Counted from the first letter of the stretch, positions 1 through 6,408 are shown. The stretch is DNA of 11,881 nucleotides from UBA12276 sp041476285 (GCA_041476285.1 JBGOTD010000019.1:1-11881); one strand, 5' to 3'. Program-made: numbers and translations. The notes: a model not told the origin generated them from the letters alone.

Positions 1-621
1 AGAATCTCCTATAATTGGACTAGAGAAGTTGCTTACTAAAATGTAACTTTTTTGATTGCTATTGAAAATAGCAGTCTTAACATTAGCCTGTGGCGTAACT
101 ACAGCACCCTGTGCTAAAGATGCAACTGACGGCGGTACTTGATCTATGTATATTACTCCCCTCAGATTTGATATTGTTATGGATCCTTTGTAAGTTGGGA
201 TACTATACACAATAATGCCGTTCCCGTTCAAGCTTGTGTTAAGCGAGTTGACCGTTCCATTTATCACCAGGCTTTTTGCATGGCTGAAACCATATGCCAC
301 TATCGATTGCCTGCCTACTGTTGCCCTTGCTATCACAACGCCGCTGCTTGATATGTTTAAACTATATGAATTACGTGAAACCCCACTTATCAACGGTACC
401 GTAGCCGAGAAGCCGCTACCCGCTTGTACGGCCTGATCTATGTAACTTGCTATGTTCTGGCTTTGAAGCTGCAGCAACGAATACTGCTGCTGGCTGAGGG
501 TTGCAGCCCTTTGCGAAGTTATGACAGTGAATATCAGTATGAACACTATCAGGACAAAAGAGTATACTATGAGGAACTCAAGAGCAATTTGAGCCTTTCC
601 TCTACTGGATGGTTTAAGCAT
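1..621 (-). CDS. Type IV pilin-like secreted/surface protein with class III signal peptide (partial, C-terminus outside window)
   Basis: Reading the minus strand from an ATG at 621 gives 207 codons without a stop to the window edge. The N-terminus begins MLKPSSRGKA|QIALEFLIVY: a short basic leader, then Gln at mature +1, Glu at +5 and a long hydrophobic stretch (about residues 12-32). This is the archaeal class III (EppA-type prepilin peptidase) signal pattern, with predicted cleavage between A10 and Q11. The rest is a Ser/Thr/Asn/Gly/Val-rich, beta-like ectodomain with several N-x-S/T sequons, as expected for a glycosylated exported pilin or adhesin. In this family the hydrophobic helix packs into the filament core after cleavage. 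The ATG lies about 30 bases below a TATA-like site at 649-658, so the mRNA is probably nearly leaderless. The gene is divergent from the Nudix gene. A filament subunit rather than another class III-tagged surface protein is inference. Confidence 0.82.
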   Translation of the reverse strand, partial: MLKPSSRGKAQIALEFLIVYSFVLIVFILIFTVITSQRAATLSQQQYSLLQLQSQNIASYIDQAVQAGSGFSATVPLISGVSRNSYSLNISSSGVVIARATVGRQSIVAYGFSHAKSLVINGTVNSLNTSLNGNGIIVYSIPTYKGSITISNLRGVIYIDQVPPSVASLAQGAVVTPQANVKTAIFNSNQKSYILVSNFSSPIIGDS

Positions 622-648
622 GTAATCTCTAATTATATTCTGAAGGAA

Positions 649-658
649 TTAATAAAAG
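649..658 (-). promoter_or_regulatory. TATA-like box for the pilin-like gene
   Basis: The minus strand reads CTTTTATTAA here, centred about 32 bases upstream of the ATG at 621. Archaeal transcription starts about 25-27 bases from the TATA centre, which would leave a leader of only a few bases. It lies in the 69-base divergent gap shared with the Nudix gene. Based on spacing and composition only. Confidence 0.45.
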
Positions 659-659
659 C

Positions 660-671
660 GTAAATATAATA
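660..671 (+). promoter_or_regulatory. TATA-like box for the Nudix gene
   Basis: The plus strand reads GTAAATATAATA, centred about 25 bases before the ATG at 691. Transcription would therefore begin at or next to the start codon, giving a leaderless mRNA. No Shine-Dalgarno motif lies in front of the ATG, which agrees with that reading. The site shares its divergent gap with the pilin-like promoter on the other strand. Confidence 0.45.
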
Positions 672-690
672 TTGTTATAATCTGGTTTTC

Positions 691-1209
691 ATGGAAAATC
701 CAATACTGCCTACGGTAAGGCAATTATCTGCCGGGGCAATAGTGTACAATAAAAACAACACAGGCACAAAAGTGCTACTTTTAGAGCAGAATAACAAGTT
801 CTACCAGCGCAAAGGCAAAAATTCAAGAAAGCACATAATGGACATAGGCCCATGCGGCAGACTGGAGGAGGGTGAAAACTTTATCAATGCAGCCATAAGG
901 GAAATAAAGCAGGAGACGAATCTTAGCTTGAAGATAGACACAAGCTTCGATGAGCAGCTTGCATACACGTTCAAAGGCGTGGCTTTGTCCGGCAAGTTTA
1001 AAGGCATGAATGCACGCATAATGAAAATAAGAAGGTATTTTATTGCAGAGGCATCTGATCAAGACCTAAGTGAACTGAAACTGTCAGAGGAGCATTCTGG
1101 ATATATGCTTATTCCCATAGAAGAGGCAATAGCGTTTAAATTCCTCAAAAAACCGCAAAAGGCACTGCTGAAAAAGGCATGGACAAAAATCCAGCTACCA
1201 ATTAAATAG
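691..1209 (+). CDS. Nudix-family hydrolase
   Basis: A 172-residue protein with a Nudix fold signature. It starts with the strand SAGAIVYN (13-20), typical of Ap4A-hydrolase/MutT-like members, and carries a Nudix box at residues 56-78: G56, E62, R70-E71, E75 and a hydrophobic residue at 78. Nudix enzymes cleave nucleoside diphosphates linked to another group, using Mg2+ held by the REx2EE glutamates. Two box positions deviate from consensus: the first Glu of the EE pair is Gln74 and the usual Gly is Asn77. The substrate cannot be told from sequence; sanitising of damaged nucleotides or dinucleoside polyphosphates is a guess. The ATG is chosen because a TATA-like element lies about 25 bases upstream, implying a leaderless transcript. 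The helicase gene follows after 20 bases, so the two may be co-transcribed. Confidence 0.85.
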   Translation: MENPILPTVRQLSAGAIVYNKNNTGTKVLLLEQNNKFYQRKGKNSRKHIMDIGPCGRLEEGENFINAAIREIKQETNLSLKIDTSFDEQLAYTFKGVALSGKFKGMNARIMKIRRYFIAEASDQDLSELKLSEEHSGYMLIPIEEAIAFKFLKKPQKALLKKAWTKIQLPIK

Positions 1210-1229
1210 ATTTAATACAAACCAATATC

Positions 1230-3335
1230 ATGAATGCCTCTAGCTTAAGGGGAAAACTACCCAACGAGATACTCGATTCTATTTTGAATAGGGGAATAAC
1301 CGAGCTTACGCCTCCTCAAGAGGAAGCGATAAAGAAAGGCCTTCTTGAACGAAAGAATCTTGTTGTAGCAAGTCCAACAGCAAGCGGCAAGACGCTTGTT
1401 GCTGAGATTGCCTGCATAAACACAATACTGTCAAAGGGCCGCAAGGCGATTTACATAGCACCAATGAGGGCGCTTGCATCCGAGAAATACAATGAATTCA
1501 AGGAGGCATACCCGTACATAAGCACCGCCATATCCATAGGCGACCTTGATTCGAACGACTTGTGGCTCAAGGACTACAAGATGATATTCTTCTCAACGGA
1601 GAAGTTTGACAGCCTGCTAAGGCACGGCATAGACTGGCTACAGAACATAGGTTGCATAGTTTTTGACGAAGTCCATATGCTCGGTGACGTTTCAAGGGGT
1701 CCCACTCTTGAGCTCCTCATGACAAAGCTCTCAATAATGTGCGAGGCTCAGATCATAGCCCTAAGTGCAACAATAGGAAACCCGGAAGAGATAGCAAAAT
1801 GGGCTAAGGCTGAGCTTGTAGAAAGCGATTACCGGCCTGTAAAGTTGCTAAAGGGAGTTCTTCACGGGGAGAATGCATATTACAACTATGAAGAGAAAAT
1901 AAAAGAGGATGGCCTGCTCGGAAGCAGCAAGATACCTGAAATAAGGCTTATGGAAGACACACTGGAGCAGAACAAGCAGATACTGATATTCTATTCCACA
2001 AAGAGGAACACGGAACTAGGTGCAACAAGACTTGCACAGCACATAAAGAGCAGGTTATCAAGGGAGGACATAATGGAACTTGAGAACATAAGCAAGCAGG
2101 TTCTTAATGTGCTTGACAGGCCGACTGAGCAGTGCATAAAACTTTCTGATCTTATAAGCAATGGAGTGGCATTCCACCACTCCGGACTGCTAAACCAGCA
2201 GCGCACCCTGATAGAAAACGCCTTCAAGAGTAACAGGATAAAGGCCATATGCTCAACCACGACCTTGGGATATGGAGTAAACCTGCCAGCCCACACGGTA
2301 CTAATCAGGAATGTAAGCAGGTACAATAATGGATATAGCGAAAAGCTGGGAATAAATGAGATAACACAGTTGTTTGGAAGGGCAGGAAGACCCAAATACG
2401 ACAAAGAGGGAAGGGCATTGGTGTCTGCAAATACGAAAGCAGAAGTGGGATCACTTGTAAAATATATAAGCATGAATCCGGAGCGCATAGACTCTGCGCT
2501 TGGTATTGCACCCGTCCTAAGAACACACATACTTGCGTTTGTCGCTGAAAACTTCCTTAACGATGAGAAGGCAATGCAGAAGTTCATATCAAAAACCTTC
2601 TACAGCTTCCATTATGGCAACCAGCGTCACATAAACAACATAATCGAGGAAATCCTATCGGAACTGGAGGAATGGAAATTCATAGAAACTCAAAACAAAA
2701 TATACAAAGCGACAAAGCTGGGCAAAAGGATAAGTGAACTTTACATAGACCCACTTTCGGCAAAGTGGATCGTAGATTCACTATCGCACGATCTCGACAT
2801 TCTTGGGATACTATACATGATATCAAACACGCTTGAGATGAGGCCACACGTAAGGGCCACAAAAGAGGCAATAATAGAATATTCCAGCTACCTATTCATG
2901 AATGGCGGTGTCACTGCAGGTGATTACATCAAGATGGAATATGACTCTGAGAGAGCCTTCAGCACAGCACTGATGCTGAAAGACTGGATTGATGAGCAAA
3001 AAGAGCCGGAAATAGTAAAGAAATATTCATCAACACCAGGCGCATTGTATTCCAAGCTTACAAATGCAGACTGGCTCATATACGCATCGGCAGAACTCGC
3101 AAGAATACTGAAAAAATCACAGTACAAGCTGATTCAGGCAAGAGTGCGACTGCGCTACGGCATAAAGGAAGAACTGCTAGACCTAGTCAGATTGGAGCAG
3201 GTAGGAAGGATAAGGGCCAGAATGCTGTTCAATAACGGAATAGAGAAAGTTGCAGACATAACAAAAAACAGGGACAAAGTAAGGACAATACTTGGAAAGG
3301 AAGTGGCAGAGAGAATACTCAAGCAATTGGAATAG
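1230..3335 (+). CDS. hel308: Hel308/Ski2-like superfamily 2 DNA helicase
   Basis: At 701 residues this has the usual length of archaeal Hel308, an ATP-dependent 3'-5' DNA helicase that acts on stalled replication forks. Motifs in order: Q motif with Q30; Walker A ASPTASGKT (47-55, K54); motif Ia APMRALASEK (77-86); Walker B DEVH (146-149); motif III SAT (179-181); motif IV ILIFYSTKR (251-259); a motif IVa-like HHSGL (316-320); motif V TTTLGYGVNLPA (343-354); motif VI QLFGRAGRP (380-388). A winged-helix and ratchet region follows, and a helix-hairpin-helix segment lies near 648-680, as in Hel308 domain 5. The HhH tail favours Hel308 over RNA-directed Ski2 relatives. The start follows the Nudix stop by 20 bases with no clear Shine-Dalgarno. 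An AT-rich stretch at 1205-1215 might act as a weak promoter. The gene converges on the small membrane gene ending at 3360. Confidence 0.93.
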   Translation: MNASSLRGKLPNEILDSILNRGITELTPPQEEAIKKGLLERKNLVVASPTASGKTLVAEIACINTILSKGRKAIYIAPMRALASEKYNEFKEAYPYISTAISIGDLDSNDLWLKDYKMIFFSTEKFDSLLRHGIDWLQNIGCIVFDEVHMLGDVSRGPTLELLMTKLSIMCEAQIIALSATIGNPEEIAKWAKAELVESDYRPVKLLKGVLHGENAYYNYEEKIKEDGLLGSSKIPEIRLMEDTLEQNKQILIFYSTKRNTELGATRLAQHIKSRLSREDIMELENISKQVLNVLDRPTEQCIKLSDLISNGVAFHHSGLLNQQRTLIENAFKSNRIKAICSTTTLGYGVNLPAHTVLIRNVSRYNNGYSEKLGINEITQLFGRAGRPKYDKEGRALVSANTKAEVGSLVKYISMNPERIDSALGIAPVLRTHILAFVAENFLNDEKAMQKFISKTFYSFHYGNQRHINNIIEEILSELEEWKFIETQNKIYKATKLGKRISELYIDPLSAKWIVDSLSHDLDILGILYMISNTLEMRPHVRATKEAIIEYSSYLFMNGGVTAGDYIKMEYDSERAFSTALMLKDWIDEQKEPEIVKKYSSTPGALYSKLTNADWLIYASAELARILKKSQYKLIQARVRLRYGIKEELLDLVRLEQVGRIRARMLFNNGIEKVADITKNRDKVRTILGKEVAERILKQLE

Positions 3336-3359
3336 CCTTTGAGGTTGTTGGCAATCACT

Positions 3360-3641
3360 TTACGAATGATACCTTTTCCTTAAAATCGCCTTAAGCGCTA
3401 TTAAACTAACAGGTGCCACTGCCATTGTACCTATGCCCAAATTCATAAGATCCTGGCCAGTCAAAGATGCTGTCTGTTTTACATGTGCTATCATTCCAAC
3501 AACAAGAATTCCAGTTCCAACCTTTAGGGTGTCTACCGCGATTCTTTTTAATGCGTCTTCATTGAAAAAGACAAAATCGGAACCACTTTCGACTACTGTC
3601 CTAAGCATTGCTCTTAATTTAGATTTGCTCTTAACAGTCAT
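3360..3641 (-). CDS. Small predicted membrane protein, function unknown
   Basis: A 93-residue ORF. The first about 38 residues are basic and helical. A hydrophobic segment spans about 41-54 (VGTGILVVGMIAHV), a Gln/Thr loop follows, and a second hydrophobic helix covers about 66-87, ending in a basic tail KAILRKRYHS. I do not recognise the family. I prefer this strand over the overlapping plus-strand frame because a well-formed TATA element (TACTATAAATAT on the minus strand, 3671-3682) sits about 35 bases upstream of the ATG, which would give a leader of about 8 bases. The frame also has the amino-acid bias of neighbouring genes (Ile ATA, Arg AGG/AGA). It ends 24 bases from the stop of the convergent helicase gene. 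A peripheral or two-TM membrane protein is inference from hydrophobicity. Confidence 0.68.
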   Translation of the reverse strand: MTVKSKSKLRAMLRTVVESGSDFVFFNEDALKRIAVDTLKVGTGILVVGMIAHVKQTASLTGQDLMNLGIGTMAVAPVSLIALKAILRKRYHS

Positions 3642-3670
3642 TTTATCACATAGAATTCTGTAGTTTCCAG

Positions 3671-3682
3671 ATATTTATAGTA
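3671..3682 (-). promoter_or_regulatory. TATA box of the small membrane protein gene
   Basis: The minus strand reads TACTATAAATAT, close to the archaeal TATA consensus, centred about 35 bases upstream of the ATG at 3641. The predicted start of transcription lies near 3649-3651. This is among the best TATA matches in the window and supports the minus-strand gene call. Confidence 0.6.
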
Positions 3683-3728
3683 TTTGCTGACAACGACAGG
3701 CATCAAACCACATTATTCCGCTAAAATG

Positions 3729-3740
3729 TTATTATTAAAG
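3729..3740 (+). promoter_or_regulatory. TATA-like element of the histone gene
   Basis: TTATTATTAAAG is centred near 3734. A start about 26 bases downstream (near 3760) would leave a leader of about 19 bases that includes the GGTGA Shine-Dalgarno at 3770-3774. This geometry supports translation from the ATG at 3779 rather than the in-frame TTG at 3749. Confidence 0.45.
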
Positions 3741-3778
3741 TCTTATCTTTGGAAGATTATACTTCTCATGGTGAAATA

Positions 3779-3976
3779 ATGTATATATCAGAGCACACTG
3801 TAAAGAAAATACTAAAGCAGGCTGGAGCCGCGAGAGTGACAGTAAAAGCAAGCATGGAGCTTCAGAAATACATAAACCGAACTGCATTTGATGTTGCACA
3901 AAAGGCTGTAAGGCTTTCAAAACATGCAAAAAGGAAGACTGTAGATGCAAGCGACATAAAACTTGCCTGCACCTGA
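3779..3976 (+). CDS. Archaeal histone (HMf-like)
   Basis: A 65-residue single histone fold that lines up with HMfB without gaps. It keeps R19 in the AGAARV loop and R52-K53-T54 in KRKTV (DNA contacts), L46, H49 and D59 at the dimer-dimer interface, and G16, known to matter for stacking into long superhelical hypernucleosomes. The protein should dimerise and wrap DNA in the nucleoid. There is no N- or C-terminal tail. The ATG at 3779 is chosen because GGTGA lies at 3770-3774, four bases upstream, and because the resulting length matches the family. An in-frame TTG at 3749 would add ten residues that do not align. The gene ends 6 bases before the stop of the oppositely oriented BofA-like gene. 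Confidence 0.95.
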   Translation: MYISEHTVKKILKQAGAARVTVKASMELQKYINRTAFDVAQKAVRLSKHAKRKTVDASDIKLACT

Positions 3977-3982
3977 TCCTGC

Positions 3983-4295
3983 CTATAATATTATGGCAAG
4001 CACGCCGAAGAATTTGAGTATGACAAATGTGCCTACGGCAGGAAGTCCGAATAATGCTGTAGGTATTATGATATACAACTTGCTAAGTGGTATCCCAAGA
4101 TTAAAGAAATGATTAAGCACAAATATTGCAGCCACTCCAAGTATGCTATTTATTATTATCCCGAATATCAGCTTCCAGGATCGTTTTCCCTATTTTGAAT
4201 ATTATGAGAAGCACGACTGCTATCAAAGCTATAAGAATGACTTCACTTATCAGCGTGTTGACTGGTGGTATTGCTACCATAATTAGCCATATCAT
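3983..4295 (-). pseudogene. BofA-like integral membrane protein gene, broken by a one-base frameshift
   Basis: On the minus strand an ATG at 4295 opens MIWLIMVAIP and a hydrophobic helix (about 17-33), but this frame stops at 4146 after 49 codons. A second frame, with no start codon of its own, continues from the same point to a TAG at 3983. It reads RSWKLIFGII, NSILGVAAIFVLNHFF, LGIPLSKLY and FGLPAVGTFVILKFFGVL. That second part has the shape of the BofA family (pro-sigma-K processing inhibitor BofA in Bacillus; archaeal homologues of unknown role): a small multi-helix membrane protein with LGIP and GLP turns. Deleting one base in the AAAA run at 4184-4187 joins the frames into 103 residues, a plausible full length. 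The lesion may be a true pseudogene, a homopolymer sequencing or assembly error, or recoding. An AT-rich TATA-like stretch lies near 4331-4343 on the minus strand. Confidence 0.7.
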
Positions 4296-4347
4296 GCAAC
4301 TAATAAATTAGTTCCCTTGAAAATACAAATTTAAAATATAAAGCAAG

Positions 4348-4359
4348 AAATAAATATTA
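4348..4359 (+). promoter_or_regulatory. TATA box of the RNase P RNA gene
   Basis: AAATAAATATTA is centred near 4354. Twenty-six bases downstream is 4380, which is where the P1 helix of the RNase P RNA begins (4381/4382). Agreement between the predicted start and the structural 5' end supports both calls. Confidence 0.55.
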
Positions 4360-4380
4360 CTAAAACAGATGATTATCAAT

Positions 4381-4614
4381 GGTGGCAGGTGGGCAGCTTA
4401 CCGAAAGGAGGAAGCTCCTCTCATACGAAGTGCACCGATGGCCTAAGGCCGAATTCGGAACAGAAACGATACCAGAACAATGCATTAAGCGATGACACTA
4501 CGAGCGCATTGCTATGGATGAAACGCGCCGATGTGGTGCACAGTGTGTATGCAAGGCTTAACGCCGCTTAGACAAATGCTGCTTAAAACAAAAAGAGGGC
4601 TACGGCCTGCCACT
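4381..4614 (+). ncRNA. rnpB: RNase P RNA (archaeal, compact)
   Basis: RNA subunit of the ribozyme that removes 5' leaders from pre-tRNAs. Helices visible by hand: P1 4382-4390 with 4605-4613 (GTGGCAGG/CCTGCCAC plus one G-U); P2 4391-4397 with 4578-4584; a tiny P3 closed by GAAA (4401-4408); the universal pseudoknot helix P4, 4413-4415 plus 4417-4420 with 4595-4601, leaving U4416 bulged exactly as in all RNase P RNAs; P5 4422-4427 with 4546-4551; P7 4430-4436 with 4535-4541; P8 GGCC/GGCC at 4440-4450; and P12 4478-4483 with 4506-4511. Conserved strings are GGAGGAAGCTCC, ACAGAAACGATACC, GGATGAAACG, GCAAGGC and TTAGACAAATGCTGC. It is only about 234 nt. P3 is a stub, and the P15/P16 region is reduced to a small GGC-loop-GCC hairpin near 4555-4565, while the specificity domain is kept. 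A 60-codon ORF across it is a shadow. Confidence 0.95.
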
Positions 4615-4822
4615 ATATTATATTGATGCCATTAAAGTGCTGTTTGCATGCGGTGCTGATTTATCAACGTTCTCAGACGAGAAACTAAAGAAACACATTT
4701 AAAATCTCCACCGAAAGATTTAAATATCTATTTGCCTACAAATATATTGTTCTACTTTTAGAAAGCTTTAAAAGCTTTATTATGAAATTCCAAGAATTTT
4801 TGCTCAAAACAGAGGTGTATTG
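4615..4822 (+). other. Intergenic region between RNase P RNA and TFB
   Basis: About 208 bases with no gene I can support. It contains two candidate TATA elements, GATTTAAATATC near 4706-4717 and the stronger GCTTTAAAAGC near 4765-4775 within a tandem palindrome. The TFB Shine-Dalgarno AGAGGTG lies at 4811-4817. An open frame ending at the TAA near 4699 reads like protein but has no ATG and overlaps the RNase P RNA. Confidence 0.5.
4762..4778 (+). promoter_or_regulatory. TFB promoter: TATA element within two tandem AAAGCTTT palindromes
   Basis: The sequence AAAGCTTTAAAAGCTTT holds two copies of the 8-base palindrome AAAGCTTT separated by one A. The central TTTAAAAG is a good archaeal TATA box and is preceded by a purine-rich GAAA that could serve as BRE. 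A start about 26 bases downstream (near 4796) would leave a leader of about 27 bases ending in the Shine-Dalgarno AGAGGTG at 4811-4817. Regulator binding at the palindromes is inference. Confidence 0.5.
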
Positions 4823-5974
4823 ATGAAAAATAAGAAGTCTAAAACATCCAAGAAAATTGCCAAAACTACCCATAAGAAGACGGAAACTGAGGAAGCTCCA
4901 AAGATAAGAAAGATTGTACTTAGCGACAACAGGCTTAATTTGGCCGAAGTGCCGGAGAAAAGAAAGCGCGGAAGGCCACGTGGGACATTTGCATCACAGG
5001 AAGGTTCTGCATCATCCCAGCAGTCGGAATTTCAGCAACCAACGTCAATGTCTGACAGAGCGCCCGGAGCAATAAACAAATGCCCAAGCTGCGGCAGCAC
5101 AGATCTTCTATTCGACAACGAGCGCGGCGAGCTTGTATGCAACAACTGCGGCCTTGTAATAGAGGAGAATGCAACAGACACAGGTCCGGAATGGCGTGCA
5201 TTCGATGCTGACCAGAGAAATGCGAGAGCAAGAACAGGAGCACCGATAAAGTACACAAAGCCTAACAGGGGTCTTGTAACTGAAATAGACCTCTACAACA
5301 AGGACATAAGAGGAGTCAGAATACCGTCAAAGAGACAGGCACAATTATACAGAATGAGGAAATGGCACAAAAGGGCAAGCATAGCAAGCTCAAGCGAGAG
5401 GAACTACCTCATAGCGCTGCCAGAACTCAACAGGGTATCAAGCTATCTTGGACTTCCTGAAAACATTAGGGAGAGCGCCGCACTTCTATACAGAAAGTGC
5501 GTGCAGGGCAACCTGATAAGGGGAAGGCCAATAGAGACCGTAGTCCAGGCTGTAATATACGCATCATGCAGGCAGGCGGGAATGCCAAGAACCCTTGACG
5601 AGATATCAAACATATCAGGGCTTCCAAAGAAGGAGATAGGAAGGGCATACAGGGTAATATCCCATGAATTAAACCTAAAGATACCTCTTACTGATCCTAT
5701 AGCCTATGTGCCAAGGTACATAAATGCCTTGAAGCTCAGTGGCGAGGCACAGGAGAAAGCCGTTCAATTGCTCAGGAATGCAATGAAGAAGGGTCTTGTG
5801 TCAGGAAGGAGCCCTACCGGCGTAAGTGCAGCTGCTGTTTACATAGCAGGAGCTCTGGCTGGGGAGAGGCGTACCCAGAAGGAGGTGGCTGATGTAGCGG
5901 GCGTTACGGAAGTAACAATAAGAAACAGGTACAGGGAGCTAAAGGAACAGCTAAACATTGATGTAAACCTGTAA
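4823..5974 (+). CDS. tfb: Transcription initiation factor B (TFB) with a long N-terminal AT-hook-like extension
   Basis: Archaeal TFIIB homologue that recruits RNA polymerase to TBP-bound promoters. From the ATG at 4823 it has 383 residues. The zinc ribbon uses C87, C90, C106 and C109, followed by the B-reader/linker region around GPEWRAFD (121-128). Two cyclin folds follow (about 190-285 and 290-380); the second ends in the BRE-reading helix-turn-helix TQKEVADVAGVTEVTIRNRY. Most archaeal TFBs are near 300-330 residues with the zinc ribbon close to the N-terminus. Here about 85 extra residues precede it: a Lys/Thr-rich start, the basic KRKRGRPRG (about 46-54) with an AT-hook core GRPRG, then a Ser/Gln-rich spacer. 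AGAGGTG at 4811-4817, five bases before the ATG, fixes the start; an in-frame TTG at 4820 would add one residue. The next gene begins one base after the stop. Confidence 0.96.
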   Translation: MKNKKSKTSKKIAKTTHKKTETEEAPKIRKIVLSDNRLNLAEVPEKRKRGRPRGTFASQEGSASSQQSEFQQPTSMSDRAPGAINKCPSCGSTDLLFDNERGELVCNNCGLVIEENATDTGPEWRAFDADQRNARARTGAPIKYTKPNRGLVTEIDLYNKDIRGVRIPSKRQAQLYRMRKWHKRASIASSSERNYLIALPELNRVSSYLGLPENIRESAALLYRKCVQGNLIRGRPIETVVQAVIYASCRQAGMPRTLDEISNISGLPKKEIGRAYRVISHELNLKIPLTDPIAYVPRYINALKLSGEAQEKAVQLLRNAMKKGLVSGRSPTGVSAAAVYIAGALAGERRTQKEVADVAGVTEVTIRNRYRELKEQLNIDVNL

Positions 5975-5975
5975 G

Positions 5976-6407
5976 ATGCATCATATGCGGACAAGATACA
6001 TTATGTTGGGCATGGCTGTAATTGCCATGCTTGTTTCTTACATCTCTCTAAGCCATTCACAGAGCTCGAGCATCCACGGCAGCAATATTGCGGACGAAAT
6101 AAATTCGACCAGCTCATTCATAAAGATGGTCAACCAGAGCGGCTATCTTATATTTTATCCGAATCTTAACGTTGCATACGGCTATCTGAATCTTGCAAAA
6201 GAGCAGTCGCAGAAGAATGTCTCCTATTCATATATGTTGCTTGCAATGGCGAGGGACAGTGCACAATCACAGCTCAATATGATTGGCCAATACAAAACAG
6301 AATCATTATACGTGTTAATAATATCTGCAGCAATTCTTGCAGTCGTGCTCTATTTTCTAATGATCCCTCGCAAGACCGGCGTCAAGTCCGGCAGGCGAGG
6401 CAAATAA
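5976..6407 (+). CDS. Predicted two-TM membrane protein of unknown function, coupled to tfb
   Basis: A 143-residue protein with a basic N-terminus (MHHMRTR), a first membrane helix at about 8-26, an exposed segment of about 80 residues, a second helix at about 109-130, and a basic tail ending KSGRRGK. By the positive-inside rule both ends are cytoplasmic and the middle is outside. Three N-x-S/T sequons (N43, N53, N81) in that segment fit an external, possibly glycosylated, position. The loop contains Tyr-rich helical stretches around 57-72 and 80-105. I do not recognise the family. The ATG follows the TFB stop by a single base with no Shine-Dalgarno, so expression is probably coupled to TFB; the ATG at 5985 is an alternative start. 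A perfect inverted repeat follows the stop. Confidence 0.8.
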   Translation: MHHMRTRYIMLGMAVIAMLVSYISLSHSQSSSIHGSNIADEINSTSSFIKMVNQSGYLIFYPNLNVAYGYLNLAKEQSQKNVSYSYMLLAMARDSAQSQLNMIGQYKTESLYVLIISAAILAVVLYFLMIPRKTGVKSGRRGK

Positions 6408-6408
6408 G

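Noticed and set aside
215..663. Two plus-strand ORFs (73 and 79 codons)
   Set aside because: They lie opposite an uninterrupted minus-strand frame with a clear class III signal peptide, so they are shadows of it.
1991..2587. 198-codon minus-strand ORF
   Set aside because: It is antisense to the helicase, covering motifs V and VI on the plus strand; no independent signal.
3433..3663. Plus-strand ORF of 76 codons
   Set aside because: It overlaps the minus-strand 93-codon gene, which has a good TATA box at proper spacing; the plus frame has none and an unlikely composition.
4126..4311. Plus-strand ORF of 61 codons
   Set aside because: It is antisense to the BofA-like gene, whose hydrophobic helices explain the coding pattern on the other strand.
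4389..4571. 60-codon ORF inside the RNase P RNA
   Set aside because: The sequence is fully explained by RNase P helices and conserved strings; the ORF has no Shine-Dalgarno and an odd composition.
4621..4680. Possible C/D-box RNA (TTGATGC ... CTGA)
   Set aside because: The C box mismatches the RTGATGA consensus and no terminal stem or D'/C' pair is visible.
4562..4699. Open frame ending in a protein-like stretch (FACGADLSTFSDEKLKKHI)
   Set aside because: It has no ATG and its start would lie in the 3' part of the RNase P RNA; from the GTG at 4637 it has only about 21 codons. A gene remnant cannot be excluded but is not supported.
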